Source: a bacterium (lineage in GTDB: Bacteria > Zhuqueibacterota > QNDG01 > JAGLOF01). From it: a stretch of DNA of 64,000 nucleotides. This document shows positions 16,999-26,104 of this stretch, piece by piece (the stretch's first letter is position 1; every line of letters begins with the position of its first letter). The position numbers and the translations under genes are program-made. The stretch lies in NCBI GenBank assembly GCA_016934955.1, contig JAFGRY010000004.1:1-64000 (forward strand), in the 5' to 3' direction. A model generated the notes under the pieces. It was not told the DNA's origin. It searched no databases and saw only the letters and a list, made by a program, of their open reading frames with translations.

Positions 16999-18405
16999 TC
17001 AAAGCGTATATTTCTGCCCTTGCTGCGGTATTTCCACCGCAGCGAATCCGCTTTCCCTGATCTTCCCGGCGAGATGCTCCGCCGATTCCGGTTCTCCGTG
17101 GACGATGAACACTTTTTTCAGGCGGTTCCGGTTAAGTCCCAGGAAATAGGTAAGGAGTTCATCCTGGCCGGCGTGGGCGCTGAAGCCGTCGAGGATCGTC
17201 ACCTGCGCCTTCAGCGGGATCTCTTCCCCGAAAATGTGCACCAGCGGCTGGCGTTCCGCAATGCGTCTGCCGAGGGTGTTCTCGGCCATGAAACCGACGA
17301 TGAGCACGGTGTTCTTGCTGTTTTGAATATTGTTCCGCAAATGGTGCAGAATCCGGCCGGCTTCGCACATGCCCGAGGCGGAAATGATCATGCACGGTTC
17401 GGTGCTGTCGTTCAGCAGCCGTGAGTCCTCCACGTGGCGGATATAGCGCAGACGGTAGAATCCGAATGGATCCTGGTTGTTGTTGAGAAATTTTTCCCGG
17501 GTCTCTTTGTCGAAACATTCGGGATGGAGCCGAAAAGCCTCGGTGATATTGACCGAAAGGGGGCTGTCGACATAGATGGGGATCTCAGGAAGGGCTTTTT
17601 CATTGAACAGTTCATGCAGCACGTAGACCAGCTCCTGGGTTCTGCCCACTGAAAACGAGGGCACGATAATTTTTCCCCCGCGGGCGATTGTTTCGTCAAC
17701 GACCTGCCGTACATCCTCTTTCATGTCCACGACCGGCTTGTGCGTCCTGTCGCCGTAGGTCGATTCAGTGATAAAGTAGTCGGTCTCCTTTACCTGAACG
17801 GGATCCTTGATCACCGGAAGATGTTTTCTTCCCAGATCGCCGGTAAAGGTGAGAATTTTTGTCCCGTCATCCTCTCTGATTTCAAGAACGACAATCGCCG
17901 AACCGAGAATGTGGCCCGCATCGAGAAACCGCAGTGTCACTTCCGGACTGATGGGAAGGGGCCGGTCGTATCCGATGCCGACGAACTGGCCCATGCACTG
18001 TTCCGCATCGGCCATGACATAGAGCGGCTCGATTTCCGGCAATCCTTTCTCCCGGTGTTTCTTGTTGACGAATTCCGCATCCTTCTCCTGAATATGGGCG
18101 GAATCACGCAGCATAATGGACACGAGATCATGGGTGGCGTGGGTGCAGTAGATATTGCCGGTAAACCCCTGTTTCACCAGCTGGGGGATGTTGCCGCTGT
18201 GGTCGATATGGGCATGGGAGAGCACCATCATGTCGATGGAAGCAGGGTCAAAGGGAAGAGTGCGGTTTCGTTCGAACGCCTCTTTGCGGCGGCCCTGATA
18301 CAGCCCGCACTCGAGCAGTATGGTAGTGCCGTTCACGGTAAGCAGATGCATGGACCCGGTTACCGTCCTCGCCGCACCTAAAAACTGAATGTCGAATGGC
18401 ATCAC
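16999..18405 (-). CDS. Metallo-beta-lactamase/beta-CASP ribonuclease-like protein
   Basis: The 468-residue protein has the zinc motif SHAHIDHSG (His64-His69), DAGHILGSA, the FTGDLGR aspartate, ITESTYGDR, then the beta-CASP insertion with VPSFSVGRTQE and IYVDSPL. The C-terminal ISASGMCEAGRI, FSAHAGQ and FIVHGEPES complete the set. Family members such as Thermus TTHA0252 process RNA with 5'-3' exo- or endonuclease activity. Related annotations read mRNA 3'-end processing exonuclease. Length is typical. Convergent to the DUF4835 gene (60 bases apart). Two adjacent ATGs are possible starts. Confidence 0.92.
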   Translation of the reverse strand: MMPFDIQFLGAARTVTGSMHLLTVNGTTILLECGLYQGRRKEAFERNRTLPFDPASIDMMVLSHAHIDHSGNIPQLVKQGFTGNIYCTHATHDLVSIMLRDSAHIQEKDAEFVNKKHREKGLPEIEPLYVMADAEQCMGQFVGIGYDRPLPISPEVTLRFLDAGHILGSAIVVLEIREDDGTKILTFTGDLGRKHLPVIKDPVQVKETDYFITESTYGDRTHKPVVDMKEDVRQVVDETIARGGKIIVPSFSVGRTQELVYVLHELFNEKALPEIPIYVDSPLSVNITEAFRLHPECFDKETREKFLNNNQDPFGFYRLRYIRHVEDSRLLNDSTEPCMIISASGMCEAGRILHHLRNNIQNSKNTVLIVGFMAENTLGRRIAERQPLVHIFGEEIPLKAQVTILDGFSAHAGQDELLTYFLGLNRNRLKKVFIVHGEPESAEHLAGKIRESGFAAVEIPQQGQKYTL

Positions 18406-18508
18406 TATCCTTTCCTGTTACAATTCTCGAATTCATTGCCTGCAGCTATAATGTACAAACCCCGGAAGCCGATTCCAAGCGGCGATTCCGGCTGAAGCGG
18501 TTTTTCGG

Positions 18509-18536
18509 TTGATTTTGTCAGGATTAATTATATACT
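18509..18536 (+). promoter_or_regulatory. Candidate promoter for threonine aldolase
   Basis: TTGATT (18509-18514), 16-base gap, TATACT (18531-18536). It lies 28 bases before the ATG at 18565, within the divergent gap with the beta-CASP gene. Confidence 0.5.
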
Positions 18537-18564
18537 GTTACTGCACACCAGCAAGGAGCGATAT

Positions 18565-19593
18565 ATGACCGTTGATATGAGAAGCGACACGTTCACCAAA
18601 CCGTCGGCGGCGATGCGCCGCGCCATGGCTGAAGCCGAAGTGGGAGACGATGTGTTCAGGGAGGATCCCACGGTAAACCGCCTGGAGGAGACCGTTGCCC
18701 GCATGCTGGGCAAAGAGGCGGGACTGTTCGTGACCTCCGGCACCATGGGAAACCAGGTCGCCGTCTACACACATACCCGGCCGGGAGATGAAGTGATTCT
18801 CGACGCCGATGCCCATATTTTTTACTATGAAGCCGGTGCTCCGGCCATGCTCTCATCGGTGCAGCTGCGCCCCTGCGCGGGGCTCGACGGCATTCTCGGG
18901 GCCGGCCAGATCGAACCCCTGATACGGCCCGAAAACATCCACTTCCCGATTACCCGCCTCATCTGTCTCGAGAATACGCTCAACAGAGCGGGCGGCCGCA
19001 TCTTCCCGCTCGAGGAGATACAAAGGATCCGCCGGCTTGCCGACGACTACGGTCTGAGGATGCATCTGGACGGTGCCCGGCTGTGGAACGCGGCCGTTGC
19101 CTCCGGGGACTCGCTGGCCGAGATCGCCGCGCCCTTTGAATCGGTTTCCGTCTGTTTTTCCAAGGGACTGGGAGCGCCGGTGGGGTCGCTGCTTGCCGGT
19201 GACGAGGAGTTCATTCAGCGGGCCCGGCGTTTCCGCAAGGTCTGCGGCGGCGGCATGAGGCAGGCGGGCATTATCGCCGCCGGGGCGCTGTACGCGGTTG
19301 AGCACAATATCGAACGGCTGCGGGTGGATCATGAACGGGCGGCCCTGCTGGCGGCGGGCATCGCCGGTCTGGACGGCATTGAAATCGATATGGACTCCGT
19401 CCAGACAAACATTGTGTTTATCCGGATAGTCCATCCCGGGAAAAACGCACAGCAGATTACCGCAGAGCTCGCCGAGCTCGGGGTGCTGGTTCTGGCCCTT
19501 GGTGACCGGATCAGGGCCGTCATGCACCTCGATCTGCCCGATGACGGGGTCGAACGGGCCGTCGCCGCCTTCTCCCGGGTCTGCGCCTCCTGA
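18565..19593 (+). CDS. ltaE: Low-specificity L-threonine aldolase
   Basis: The 342-residue PLP enzyme cleaves threonine or allo-threonine to glycine and acetaldehyde. Clear markers are MRSDTFTKP and [13 protein letters not shown] at the start, the cofactor-stacking His in [19 protein letters not shown], the cofactor Asp in [12 protein letters not shown] and the PLP lysine in [12 protein letters not shown] (Lys200). The length matches the family. It ends 16 bases before the convergent gltS-like stop. It is not in the serine operon but fits a serine/glycine/threonine theme nearby. Confidence 0.93.
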   Translation: MTVDMRSDTFTKPSAAMRRAMAEAEVGDDVFREDPTVNRLEETVARMLGKEAGLFVTSGTMGNQVAVYTHTRPGDEVILDADAHIFYYEAGAPAMLSSVQLRPCAGLDGILGAGQIEPLIRPENIHFPITRLICLENTLNRAGGRIFPLEEIQRIRRLADDYGLRMHLDGARLWNAAVASGDSLAEIAAPFESVSVCFSKGLGAPVGSLLAGDEEFIQRARRFRKVCGGGMRQAGIIAAGALYAVEHNIERLRVDHERAALLAAGIAGLDGIEIDMDSVQTNIVFIRIVHPGKNAQQITAELAELGVLVLALGDRIRAVMHLDLPDDGVERAVAAFSRVCAS

Positions 19594-19609
19594 CGGCGCC
19601 CTGCCGGGG

Positions 19610-20956
19610 TCATTTATTCAAGAAAAATTTCCAGATCAGCAGCCACGCCGCGATGGCCGCTACTGCGATCAGCAGCACCGGCAGGCCGCCCCGCTGGGCG
19701 ACGAGCAGCACCGCGGTCGACGTCCAGATACCGCCGCCCATCACCGGTTCGTGCAGCAGCTGCTTGTATCCGAACGCCTCAGAGGCATCGGTCTTCTGCC
19801 CGGGATCCACGATGCGCAGCAGCAGCAGACCGGTGGCGGTCACTCCCATCGATTTTCCCATCTCGGCAATCGCCCGTTCAAACCAGAAGGCGGGCAGCAT
19901 GCGGCGGGCGAGAAAGACCACACAGAAAATATTCCAGACAATCCCGCCCAGAACGATCACGGCCAGGGGAACGATCCCTTCAGCGATGACTTCCAGCCTG
20001 ATGGTGGCGATGGCCGCGACTACGAGAAAATCGAGGGCCGTGCCGGCCAGCCGCTGCATCAGCGTGTGGTCTATGGGTGATGTCCTGAAGAAGCGGGTAA
20101 TGCCGAGCTGTACGAGCAGCCCGCCGATCATACAGAGGGGAAAGAGGGGAAACCCGGCGAAGAGGCGCAGCCCCTTGGGGTGAAACAGTATCTCTTCGAG
20201 CCAGGCGAGTCCCTGTTTTATGCCGAATCCGATCAGCACCGCCAGCCCGATGATGGCAAGGTGCAGGGCGAGACTGTCCACCGAGTCCGCGGATACCGTC
20301 TGGGAGCCGGCGCTGGGACGTTTGTCCAGGGGGTAGAGGCCGGACAGCTCCTCTTCGGTCATTTCGCCGATCGGTTTAAAGGTGGTGATATACCGTTTTT
20401 TCGCGGCCCAGTTGATGAGGACGATGCCGGCGATGATCGCGGAGATGATGCCGGCCGTGGCGGAGGCAAGGCCGAAGTCGCCGCCCTCGGCCCATCCGAG
20501 CTGGGTGAAAGTGTCGCGGAGGCCGCCGGCGGTGCCGTGTCCGCCTTCAAATCCGATGGGCAGGACGGCCCCGAACAGGTCAGGCAGATGATATATCCTT
20601 CCCAGAAAGGCGAGGACCAGCCCCAGTCCAATGACCCACTGGCCCCAGGCCACGATCTGCCCGTATGCCAGCTGCGGCCCCGCCTTTTTCCAGATTTCAG
20701 ACATGGAGGGAATCGCCACTCCCAGGAAAAGAGCGGAGAACACGATATTGATGAGAAATCCCGGTAATTCCGTCCAGCCCGCCGTCCATGCGGCGGGAAA
20801 GGACCGGCCTGAGATCTGGACGATGGCCAGGCCGATGAGCCCCCCGATCACGGCCGACGGGAGGTAGAGTTTCTGAAGGGGCCTGATCAGGAGACGTAAC
20901 GCTTTGCCGATGAGCAGCAGCAGACAGAGACCGGTGAATGAGGTGACGATGGTCAT
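19610..20956 (-). CDS. GltS-like sodium/glutamate symporter
   Basis: The 448-residue protein has roughly eleven membrane segments. The two GltS half motifs are seen: LPSAVIGGLIGLAI and PIGFEGGHGTAGGLRDTF in the first half, and FPLFPLCMIGGLLVQ with PVMGGGIWTSTA in the second. GltS (ESS family) proteins take up glutamate with Na+. It lies 31 bases downstream of the gene for a second carrier in the same direction. Assignment to the ESS/GltS family is good; whether glutamate is the substrate is inferred. Confidence 0.85.
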   Translation of the reverse strand: MTIVTSFTGLCLLLLIGKALRLLIRPLQKLYLPSAVIGGLIGLAIVQISGRSFPAAWTAGWTELPGFLINIVFSALFLGVAIPSMSEIWKKAGPQLAYGQIVAWGQWVIGLGLVLAFLGRIYHLPDLFGAVLPIGFEGGHGTAGGLRDTFTQLGWAEGGDFGLASATAGIISAIIAGIVLINWAAKKRYITTFKPIGEMTEEELSGLYPLDKRPSAGSQTVSADSVDSLALHLAIIGLAVLIGFGIKQGLAWLEEILFHPKGLRLFAGFPLFPLCMIGGLLVQLGITRFFRTSPIDHTLMQRLAGTALDFLVVAAIATIRLEVIAEGIVPLAVIVLGGIVWNIFCVVFLARRMLPAFWFERAIAEMGKSMGVTATGLLLLRIVDPGQKTDASEAFGYKQLLHEPVMGGGIWTSTAVLLVAQRGGLPVLLIAVAAIAAWLLIWKFFLNK

Positions 20957-20987
20957 ATGATTCTCCTTGGATTAGACCCTGTCAGGG

Positions 20988-22415
20988 TCATACGGCATGG
21001 TCCTCTTCCGGAACGGCCAGTTCCCCTTCAGAATGGGCGATGACCACCGCTGCGGAGGCGTCGCCGGTGATATTGAGCGTGGTCCTGAACATGTCGAGTA
21101 TCCGTTCGACCCCCAATATCAGCGATATCCCCTCCAGGGGAATCCCGACCTGTTTCAGGACGATGACCAGCATGAGGATCCCGACGCCGGGCGCGCCTGC
21201 TGTCCCGATGGCGGCGAGGGTCGCTGTGAGCACGATCAGCAGCTGGTCCCCGATGGACAGTCCGATGCCGTACACCTGGGCGATGAACACCGCTGATATG
21301 CCCTGGTACATGGCCGTCCCGTTCATGTTCACCGTGGCCCCCAGCGGCAGCACGAAGCTGGCGATGTCATTGGGGACGCCCAGCTTTTCTTCGCAGGCCT
21401 TGATGGTCACAGGGAGGGTGGCGGAGCTGGAACTGGTGCTGAAGGCGATGAGCTGCGGTTCCCTGATGCCTTTGATAAAGGTGGATGCGGGCATGCCGGT
21501 GAACAGTTTTACCACGACCGGGTAGGTGAAGTTGAGCAGGATCATGCCGAAAATGGTGATCAGGCTGTATTTGACCAGTGAGAGCAGAATGTCCAGGCCG
21601 AAGCTGCCGACCACGGAGGCGATGAGGGCGAACACGCCGTAGGGCGCGAATGTGATGACGATATGCACGATCCTGATCATCGCTTCGTTAATGCCGTCGA
21701 AAAATCTGAGCACCGGATCGGCTTTTTCCCCGGGGATCAGGGCCAGGGCGATGCCGGTGAAGATGGCAAAGAAGATGATCTGCAGTAGTGTTCCCTGACT
21801 CATCGACGCCACGGGATTGGTGGGAATGATATTGATCAGCGTCTGCACCGGACTCTGGGATGCTTCCGTCCCCGCGATCTTCAGGTCCGCTTCTCCGCTG
21901 AAGTTCGCCATCAGCTGCTCCTGTACATCGCCGGGAAGCCCGGCCCCGGGCTTGAGAATGTTCGCCAGCATGAGACCGATACAAATCGCGAAGGCGGTGT
22001 AGACCAGGTAGTAGGTGAGGGTCTTGACCCCGATTCTGCCCATTTTTTTCGGATCGCCGAGGCTGGCGGTGCCGGTGAGCAGCGAGGCGAACACCAGGGG
22101 GATGACGATCATTTGAATGGAGCGGATAAACGCGGTCCCCACCGGTTTGATCTCGGCCACGGGCGCCGCCAGAAAGAGCCCGGCGGCCGTTCCGAGCACC
22201 AGTCCGAGAAGTATTTTCGTGTATATCTGAAGCGGCACTGTTTTTTCGAGCAGCAGGAAAAGGGCGGTGAAGAGGGCCGTGATACGCAGCACCTGCAGAA
22301 TCACCGGCGGCAGGAACCCCCACAGCTCCGGAAGGAGGTAGAACAGACATGAAACCGCAGCCAGCAGCAGAGCGGCCGCGACGGTGAAGATCCGGGGTGC
22401 GGGACGTGTCGTCAT
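20988..22415 (-). CDS. Dicarboxylate/amino acid:cation symporter (DAACS; GltP/DctA-like)
   Basis: The 475-residue inner-membrane carrier has the EAAT-type fold: AFIRSIQMIVIPLVFASL in TM region 2, FSTSSSSATLPVTI (serine-rich hairpin), LPLGATVNMNGTAMYQG (the NMNGT cation-binding motif) and GTAGAPGVGILML. Substrates of the family are glutamate, aspartate, C4-dicarboxylates or serine/threonine. The start at 22413-22415 has GGAGA about 7 bases upstream; a longer ORF to 22484 overlaps the divergent pyrF promoter region. It is the first gene of a pair with the gltS-like gene. Confidence 0.92.
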   Translation of the reverse strand: MTTRPAPRIFTVAAALLLAAVSCLFYLLPELWGFLPPVILQVLRITALFTALFLLLEKTVPLQIYTKILLGLVLGTAAGLFLAAPVAEIKPVGTAFIRSIQMIVIPLVFASLLTGTASLGDPKKMGRIGVKTLTYYLVYTAFAICIGLMLANILKPGAGLPGDVQEQLMANFSGEADLKIAGTEASQSPVQTLINIIPTNPVASMSQGTLLQIIFFAIFTGIALALIPGEKADPVLRFFDGINEAMIRIVHIVITFAPYGVFALIASVVGSFGLDILLSLVKYSLITIFGMILLNFTYPVVVKLFTGMPASTFIKGIREPQLIAFSTSSSSATLPVTIKACEEKLGVPNDIASFVLPLGATVNMNGTAMYQGISAVFIAQVYGIGLSIGDQLLIVLTATLAAIGTAGAPGVGILMLVIVLKQVGIPLEGISLILGVERILDMFRTTLNITGDASAAVVIAHSEGELAVPEEDHAV

Positions 22416-22493
22416 CGGGTATCTCCGAATGGTGGTGATGAAACAGGCGTGGAGACAGTATAAAAAAAAATGGATAATAATCAAAATGAAAAC

Positions 22494-22522
22494 TTGCGCC
22501 GATCCCGCAAAACGATTATCTT
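22494..22522 (+). promoter_or_regulatory. Candidate promoter for pyrF
   Basis: TTGCGC (22494-22499), 17 bases, TATCTT (22517-22522). The predicted start would fall about 3 bases before the pyrF ATG, and no Shine-Dalgarno sequence is seen, so the transcript may be leaderless. The match is modest. Confidence 0.3.
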
Positions 22523-22531
22523 AGACCTGTT

Positions 22532-23353
22532 ATGACAGCCAATGAGACGATCACCCGCATCATCAGAGAGAAAGACTCTCTGATCTGCGTCGGGCTCGAT
22601 GTACGCCCCGACCGCATCCCCGAACGGATAATGGCCATGCCCGATCCGATATTCGCATTCAATAAACGGATCATCGACGCCACCGCCGATCTGGTTCTCG
22701 CCTATAAGCCCAACCTTGCCTACTATGAAGCGCTGGGAACGGAAGGCTGGGACCTCCTCAAACGGACGGTGGACTATATTCCCGACGGCGTCATCACTAT
22801 CGGAGACGCAAAACGGGGCGATATCGGGACCACCGCGGAGCACTACGCCAGGGCGCTCTTTGATCTCGGGTTCGATATGGTAACCGTGAACCCCTACCTG
22901 GGAATCGATTCGGTGCGGCCGTTTATTGAAGACGAAACCCGGGGCGTGTTTGTGCTCTGCCTGACATCGAATAAAAGCAGCCGCGATTTTCAGTATCTCA
23001 GCGCCGACGGGCGGCCGCTCTATCTGCATGTGGCCGAAACCGTTTCCCGCTGGAACGAGAGGGGGAACTGCGGCCTGGTTGCCGGCGCCACCCATCCCGG
23101 GGAGCTGACCGCGATCAGAGAGGCGGCCCCTGATCTGCCGTTTCTCATTCCCGGCATCGGCGCCCAGGGCGGCGACCTGGAGGCGGCGGTGCGGGAAGGC
23201 ACCGATACCCGCGGCGAGGCTGCGGTGATCAATTCCAGCCGGGGAATCATTTACGCCTCATCCGGAGATGATTTCGCCGATGCGGCCCGGAGGGAAACCG
23301 AAAAACTGCGGGAAGCGGTCAATCGTGTCCGTGCGGGCAAGCATCCAACCTGA
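22532..23353 (+). CDS. pyrF: Orotidine 5'-phosphate decarboxylase, type 2
   Basis: The 273-residue enzyme makes UMP from OMP. It is the longer subfamily 2 form: CVGLDVRPDRIP at the start, AYKPNLAYYEALG, the catalytic charged network in GDAKRGDIGTTAEHYARA, NPYLGIDSVRPF and PGIGAQGGD with a final NSSRGIIYAS. It is the first gene of a pyrF-pyrE pair, 35 bases apart. No ribosome site is seen before the ATG (see the promoter note), while the downstream pyrE has AGAAAGG. Confidence 0.95.
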   Translation: MTANETITRIIREKDSLICVGLDVRPDRIPERIMAMPDPIFAFNKRIIDATADLVLAYKPNLAYYEALGTEGWDLLKRTVDYIPDGVITIGDAKRGDIGTTAEHYARALFDLGFDMVTVNPYLGIDSVRPFIEDETRGVFVLCLTSNKSSRDFQYLSADGRPLYLHVAETVSRWNERGNCGLVAGATHPGELTAIREAAPDLPFLIPGIGAQGGDLEAAVREGTDTRGEAAVINSSRGIIYASSGDDFADAARRETEKLREAVNRVRAGKHPT

Positions 23354-23388
23354 ACCGAACAGCAACGCAAACAGAGAAAGGCCGGTGT

Positions 23389-23976
23389 ATGACATTACAG
23401 CGCGATGATGTATTGACGATGTTCAGTGAAAGCGGGGCCCTGCTCAAGGGACATTTTCTGCTCACGTCCGGGATGCACAGCGACACCTATTTTCAGTGTG
23501 CGAAAGTGTTTCAATATCCGGAAAACAGCGACATGCTTTGCGCGGATATTGCCGACCATTACCGTACCGCTGCCATCGACACGGTGGTTTCGCCCGCGGT
23601 GGGGGGCATTGTCTTCGGACAGGATCTGGCCAGGCATCTCAAGGTCCGGTCCATTTTTACCGAACGGGTCGATGGCCGGATGACGCTGCGGCGGGGCTTT
23701 GAGATCAGGGCCGGTGAACAGATTCTCGTTGCCGAGGATGTGACGACAACCGGCGGATCCGTAAAGGAAGTGATCGAGCTCGTCCGCGCCACGGGCGGGA
23801 AGGTCGTGGGGGTCACCGCAGTAGTCGACAGAAGCGGCGGCAGCATCGATTTCGGCGTGCCCTACCATTCGCTGATCGAGATGGAAGTGAAGAATTATCA
23901 GCCGGAAGAGTGTCCGCTCTGTAAAGGGGGGGATGTGCCGGTGAAACCGGGAAGCAGGGGCCTTAACCGTACCTGA
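23389..23976 (+). CDS. pyrE: Orotate phosphoribosyltransferase
   Basis: The 195-residue enzyme joins orotate to PRPP. The N-terminus HFLLTSGMHSDTYFQCA, the SPAVGGIVFG loop and the PRPP-binding signature ILVAEDVTTTGGS identify PyrE. The C-terminal ~20 residues include ECPLCKGGDVPVKPGS, a small Cys-pair tail common in this family. It follows pyrF, so the last two steps of UMP synthesis are together. Its stop TGA directly abuts the complementary stop of the convergent 626-residue gene. Confidence 0.95.
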   Translation: MTLQRDDVLTMFSESGALLKGHFLLTSGMHSDTYFQCAKVFQYPENSDMLCADIADHYRTAAIDTVVSPAVGGIVFGQDLARHLKVRSIFTERVDGRMTLRRGFEIRAGEQILVAEDVTTTGGSVKEVIELVRATGGKVVGVTAVVDRSGGSIDFGVPYHSLIEMEVKNYQPEECPLCKGGDVPVKPGSRGLNRT

Positions 23977-25857
23977 TCAGTCGGCTGCGGTCTCCTGGTC
24001 GCGGCCCGCAATCGCGGTCGCCAGGGACTGCAGTTCCTCATCGGGCACCGCTTTCCCGTTTTTGACGATTCTGCAGGTGAGTATGTCCCGCCCGCCCTTT
24101 TCCAGGCGGCTCAGTGTCATGTCGTAGGGTTCGAGAATATCGAGCACTCGCTGCAGCAGGTATTGTTTCCCCGGGTAGGATACGCAGATCAGGGAAGAGA
24201 CCGGCGCGGATTCTCCCGAGGGCAGCGGCCGTTCCACCTGCTGGGTTTTTATCTTGATCAGATCGTCGTTTTCCTTCAAAGCGTTGAGCATCTCCAGGGT
24301 GATCCTTATATGGGCCGCGATCTCATCACCCGAGGCGCTGATGCGGAAGAAATCCTCGATGCCGTAATACAGCTCCCGAACAACATTTTTGTCGATATCC
24401 TTCAGACGCTGCCTGATCGCCTTTAATTTCGCGGTATCCAGGGTACGCATTCCCTCGTCAAAATCCCTGAAGTCTCCCAGCGCCTCGTGCACCTTTTCCT
24501 TGATCGTGCGGTAGATCTCCTCGGTGTTTTCGATGGCGGTCAGGTGCGCCCTGAGATCGATGATAAAGACCTCGGTGTTGCTGAATGATTTCGGCGGTTT
24601 CACGGCCATGATGTGGAAGCCCGGGACCGTCTCCAGCAGATTGACCGTGTTTATCACCAGCTTTCTTCTGATCCCCTCCGATTTAAGCACCACGACGATG
24701 ATCTTGAAGTCGATGAACAGATCAGTGGTCTGGGACACGCTCTGGTAGACCTGGGTGGACTGGGTGGACTGGGTTTCCCGCACCAGCAGGGGGATGATCG
24801 CCCGGGCGTACTGCTCGAACCCTCCCGTTGAATTGATCCACTGGGCCCTGTCCCGGTGCTTGTTGAGCACCATTTTCGAGAAAGCGTCCTTCAGCCGTTT
24901 CTGCTCCTCTTCCGTGAGAGGATTTCCCGTGGAGTCCACGAATTCGATCCTGAACAGTGAAATTCCCGTTGCGGTGGTGAATTCCTTGTTGTGCTTCATG
25001 ACGAAGCGGGGAATGACCAGTTCGATGGTTTTAAGGCAGTCTTCCAGGTGGAGCATGTGCGCCGGCCCGGCGACGGTGATACCGGTAAAGACGCCTTCCG
25101 TGTTGGTGGTGAAATTGCGGATATCGAGTTCGATGGTCGACCCGCTCTCGTGGGCGCTTTTAAGGAACCGGTGATTGAGGACGATCTGGCGGGAGATGTC
25201 TTCCACTTTTCTGTTTTCGATATAATCCCGCGAACGGGCGGCAAAATATTTGACCGCTTCTCCGTTCATCCCGATAATCCGGTCGAGATCATCCTCGTTG
25301 TAGGAATTCTCGATCTCCTTGATGACTCGTCCGTAGAGTTCCAGTTTCTTGAATTCTTCCGAGAGAAGGTAGGTTTTTGCGCTGGTGCCGACCGCGGCTC
25401 CCTTGATTTTCTGGATGATCCCGGCGCGGCTGTCGATGAGGCGCTGCCGTTCCTCGGCGGTGGCGGTCTGGATGCCGATGAGAATGATCCCCAGGTTCTC
25501 ACTGTTTTTTACCAGGGAAATGCCTTTGGCGAAATAGATGTTCCACCCCTCCTCGTGCACCACGCCGGTGCAGGTGTCGTTCAGCCCCGGCCAGTCGACG
25601 CTCAGCACACCGAACGTGATTACCGACCCGCCGTTCTTTACCCGGTATGCCTCCGCGGTGGCGGTGATGATCTTTTCATTCTGTCTGGATTCCCAGTCGT
25701 TGAGGAGCTTGATGAAGAGCGCCTGCTGATGCTGCAGGGGGAAATACTTCTGGGCGTTCCTGATGTCGGTGAGATACCCGTGTATCGTTTCATCGCCGAG
25801 ATCGATCTCGTATGATGCAGACAGTATCGCCTGTATAGCCTCAATATCTTTTTTCAT
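23977..25857 (-). CDS. Large protein of unknown function with several ACT-like segments
   Basis: I do not recognise the 626-residue product as a named family. Four stretches have the alternating beta-alpha-beta character of ACT domains: ~78-130 (ITFGVLSVDWPGLND, NIYFAKGISL), ~240-310 (ELDIRNFTTNTEGVFTGITV), ~395-455 (FIDFKIIVVVLKSEGIRRKL, VPGFHIMAVKPP) and the C-terminus (VSYPGKQYLLQRVLDILEPY). Each carries a strand-Pro-Gly/Glu-Gly turn-helix order seen in amino acid-sensing proteins. A T/Q/S-rich linker (TQSTQSTQVYQSVSQ) lies near 365. No signal peptide or membrane segment. It could be a regulatory or sensory protein related to the ACT part of NAD-glutamate dehydrogenases. It has its own promoter. 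Confidence 0.55.
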   Translation of the reverse strand: MKKDIEAIQAILSASYEIDLGDETIHGYLTDIRNAQKYFPLQHQQALFIKLLNDWESRQNEKIITATAEAYRVKNGGSVITFGVLSVDWPGLNDTCTGVVHEEGWNIYFAKGISLVKNSENLGIILIGIQTATAEERQRLIDSRAGIIQKIKGAAVGTSAKTYLLSEEFKKLELYGRVIKEIENSYNEDDLDRIIGMNGEAVKYFAARSRDYIENRKVEDISRQIVLNHRFLKSAHESGSTIELDIRNFTTNTEGVFTGITVAGPAHMLHLEDCLKTIELVIPRFVMKHNKEFTTATGISLFRIEFVDSTGNPLTEEEQKRLKDAFSKMVLNKHRDRAQWINSTGGFEQYARAIIPLLVRETQSTQSTQVYQSVSQTTDLFIDFKIIVVVLKSEGIRRKLVINTVNLLETVPGFHIMAVKPPKSFSNTEVFIIDLRAHLTAIENTEEIYRTIKEKVHEALGDFRDFDEGMRTLDTAKLKAIRQRLKDIDKNVVRELYYGIEDFFRISASGDEIAAHIRITLEMLNALKENDDLIKIKTQQVERPLPSGESAPVSSLICVSYPGKQYLLQRVLDILEPYDMTLSRLEKGGRDILTCRIVKNGKAVPDEELQSLATAIAGRDQETAAD

Positions 25858-25916
25858 GGCTCTGTTCCTTCGGGATGGGGCTGTGTATCGGTGTGTATGC
25901 GATTATCTGCGTATGT

Positions 25917-25945
25917 AACATACGAAATTTTTTGCCTGTGTTCAA
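25917..25945 (-). promoter_or_regulatory. Promoter of the ACT-like gene
   Basis: Read on the minus strand: TTGAAC (25940-25945), 17 bases, TATGTT (25917-25922). It lies about 60 bases upstream of the ATG at 25857. Confidence 0.5.
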
Positions 25946-26009
25946 CAAGAAAAGCATGACGGTGCCACCCGGCGGCCGGGAAGAAAGGGAGAAAAGATAA
26001 AATCGGTGC

Positions 26010-26038
26010 TTGCAGTCTACGTAAACATTTTGTACATT
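26010..26038 (+). promoter_or_regulatory. Candidate promoter for the radical SAM gene
   Basis: TTGCAG (26010-26015), 17 bases, TACATT (26033-26038), followed by an AT-rich leader. Weak matches in the divergent gap. Confidence 0.3.
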
Positions 26039-26104
26039 ATATATCTTTAGAAAAACGGACATGGAACATGTTCGTAAGAACCATGAAAACAGGGCTGTTT
26101 TACG

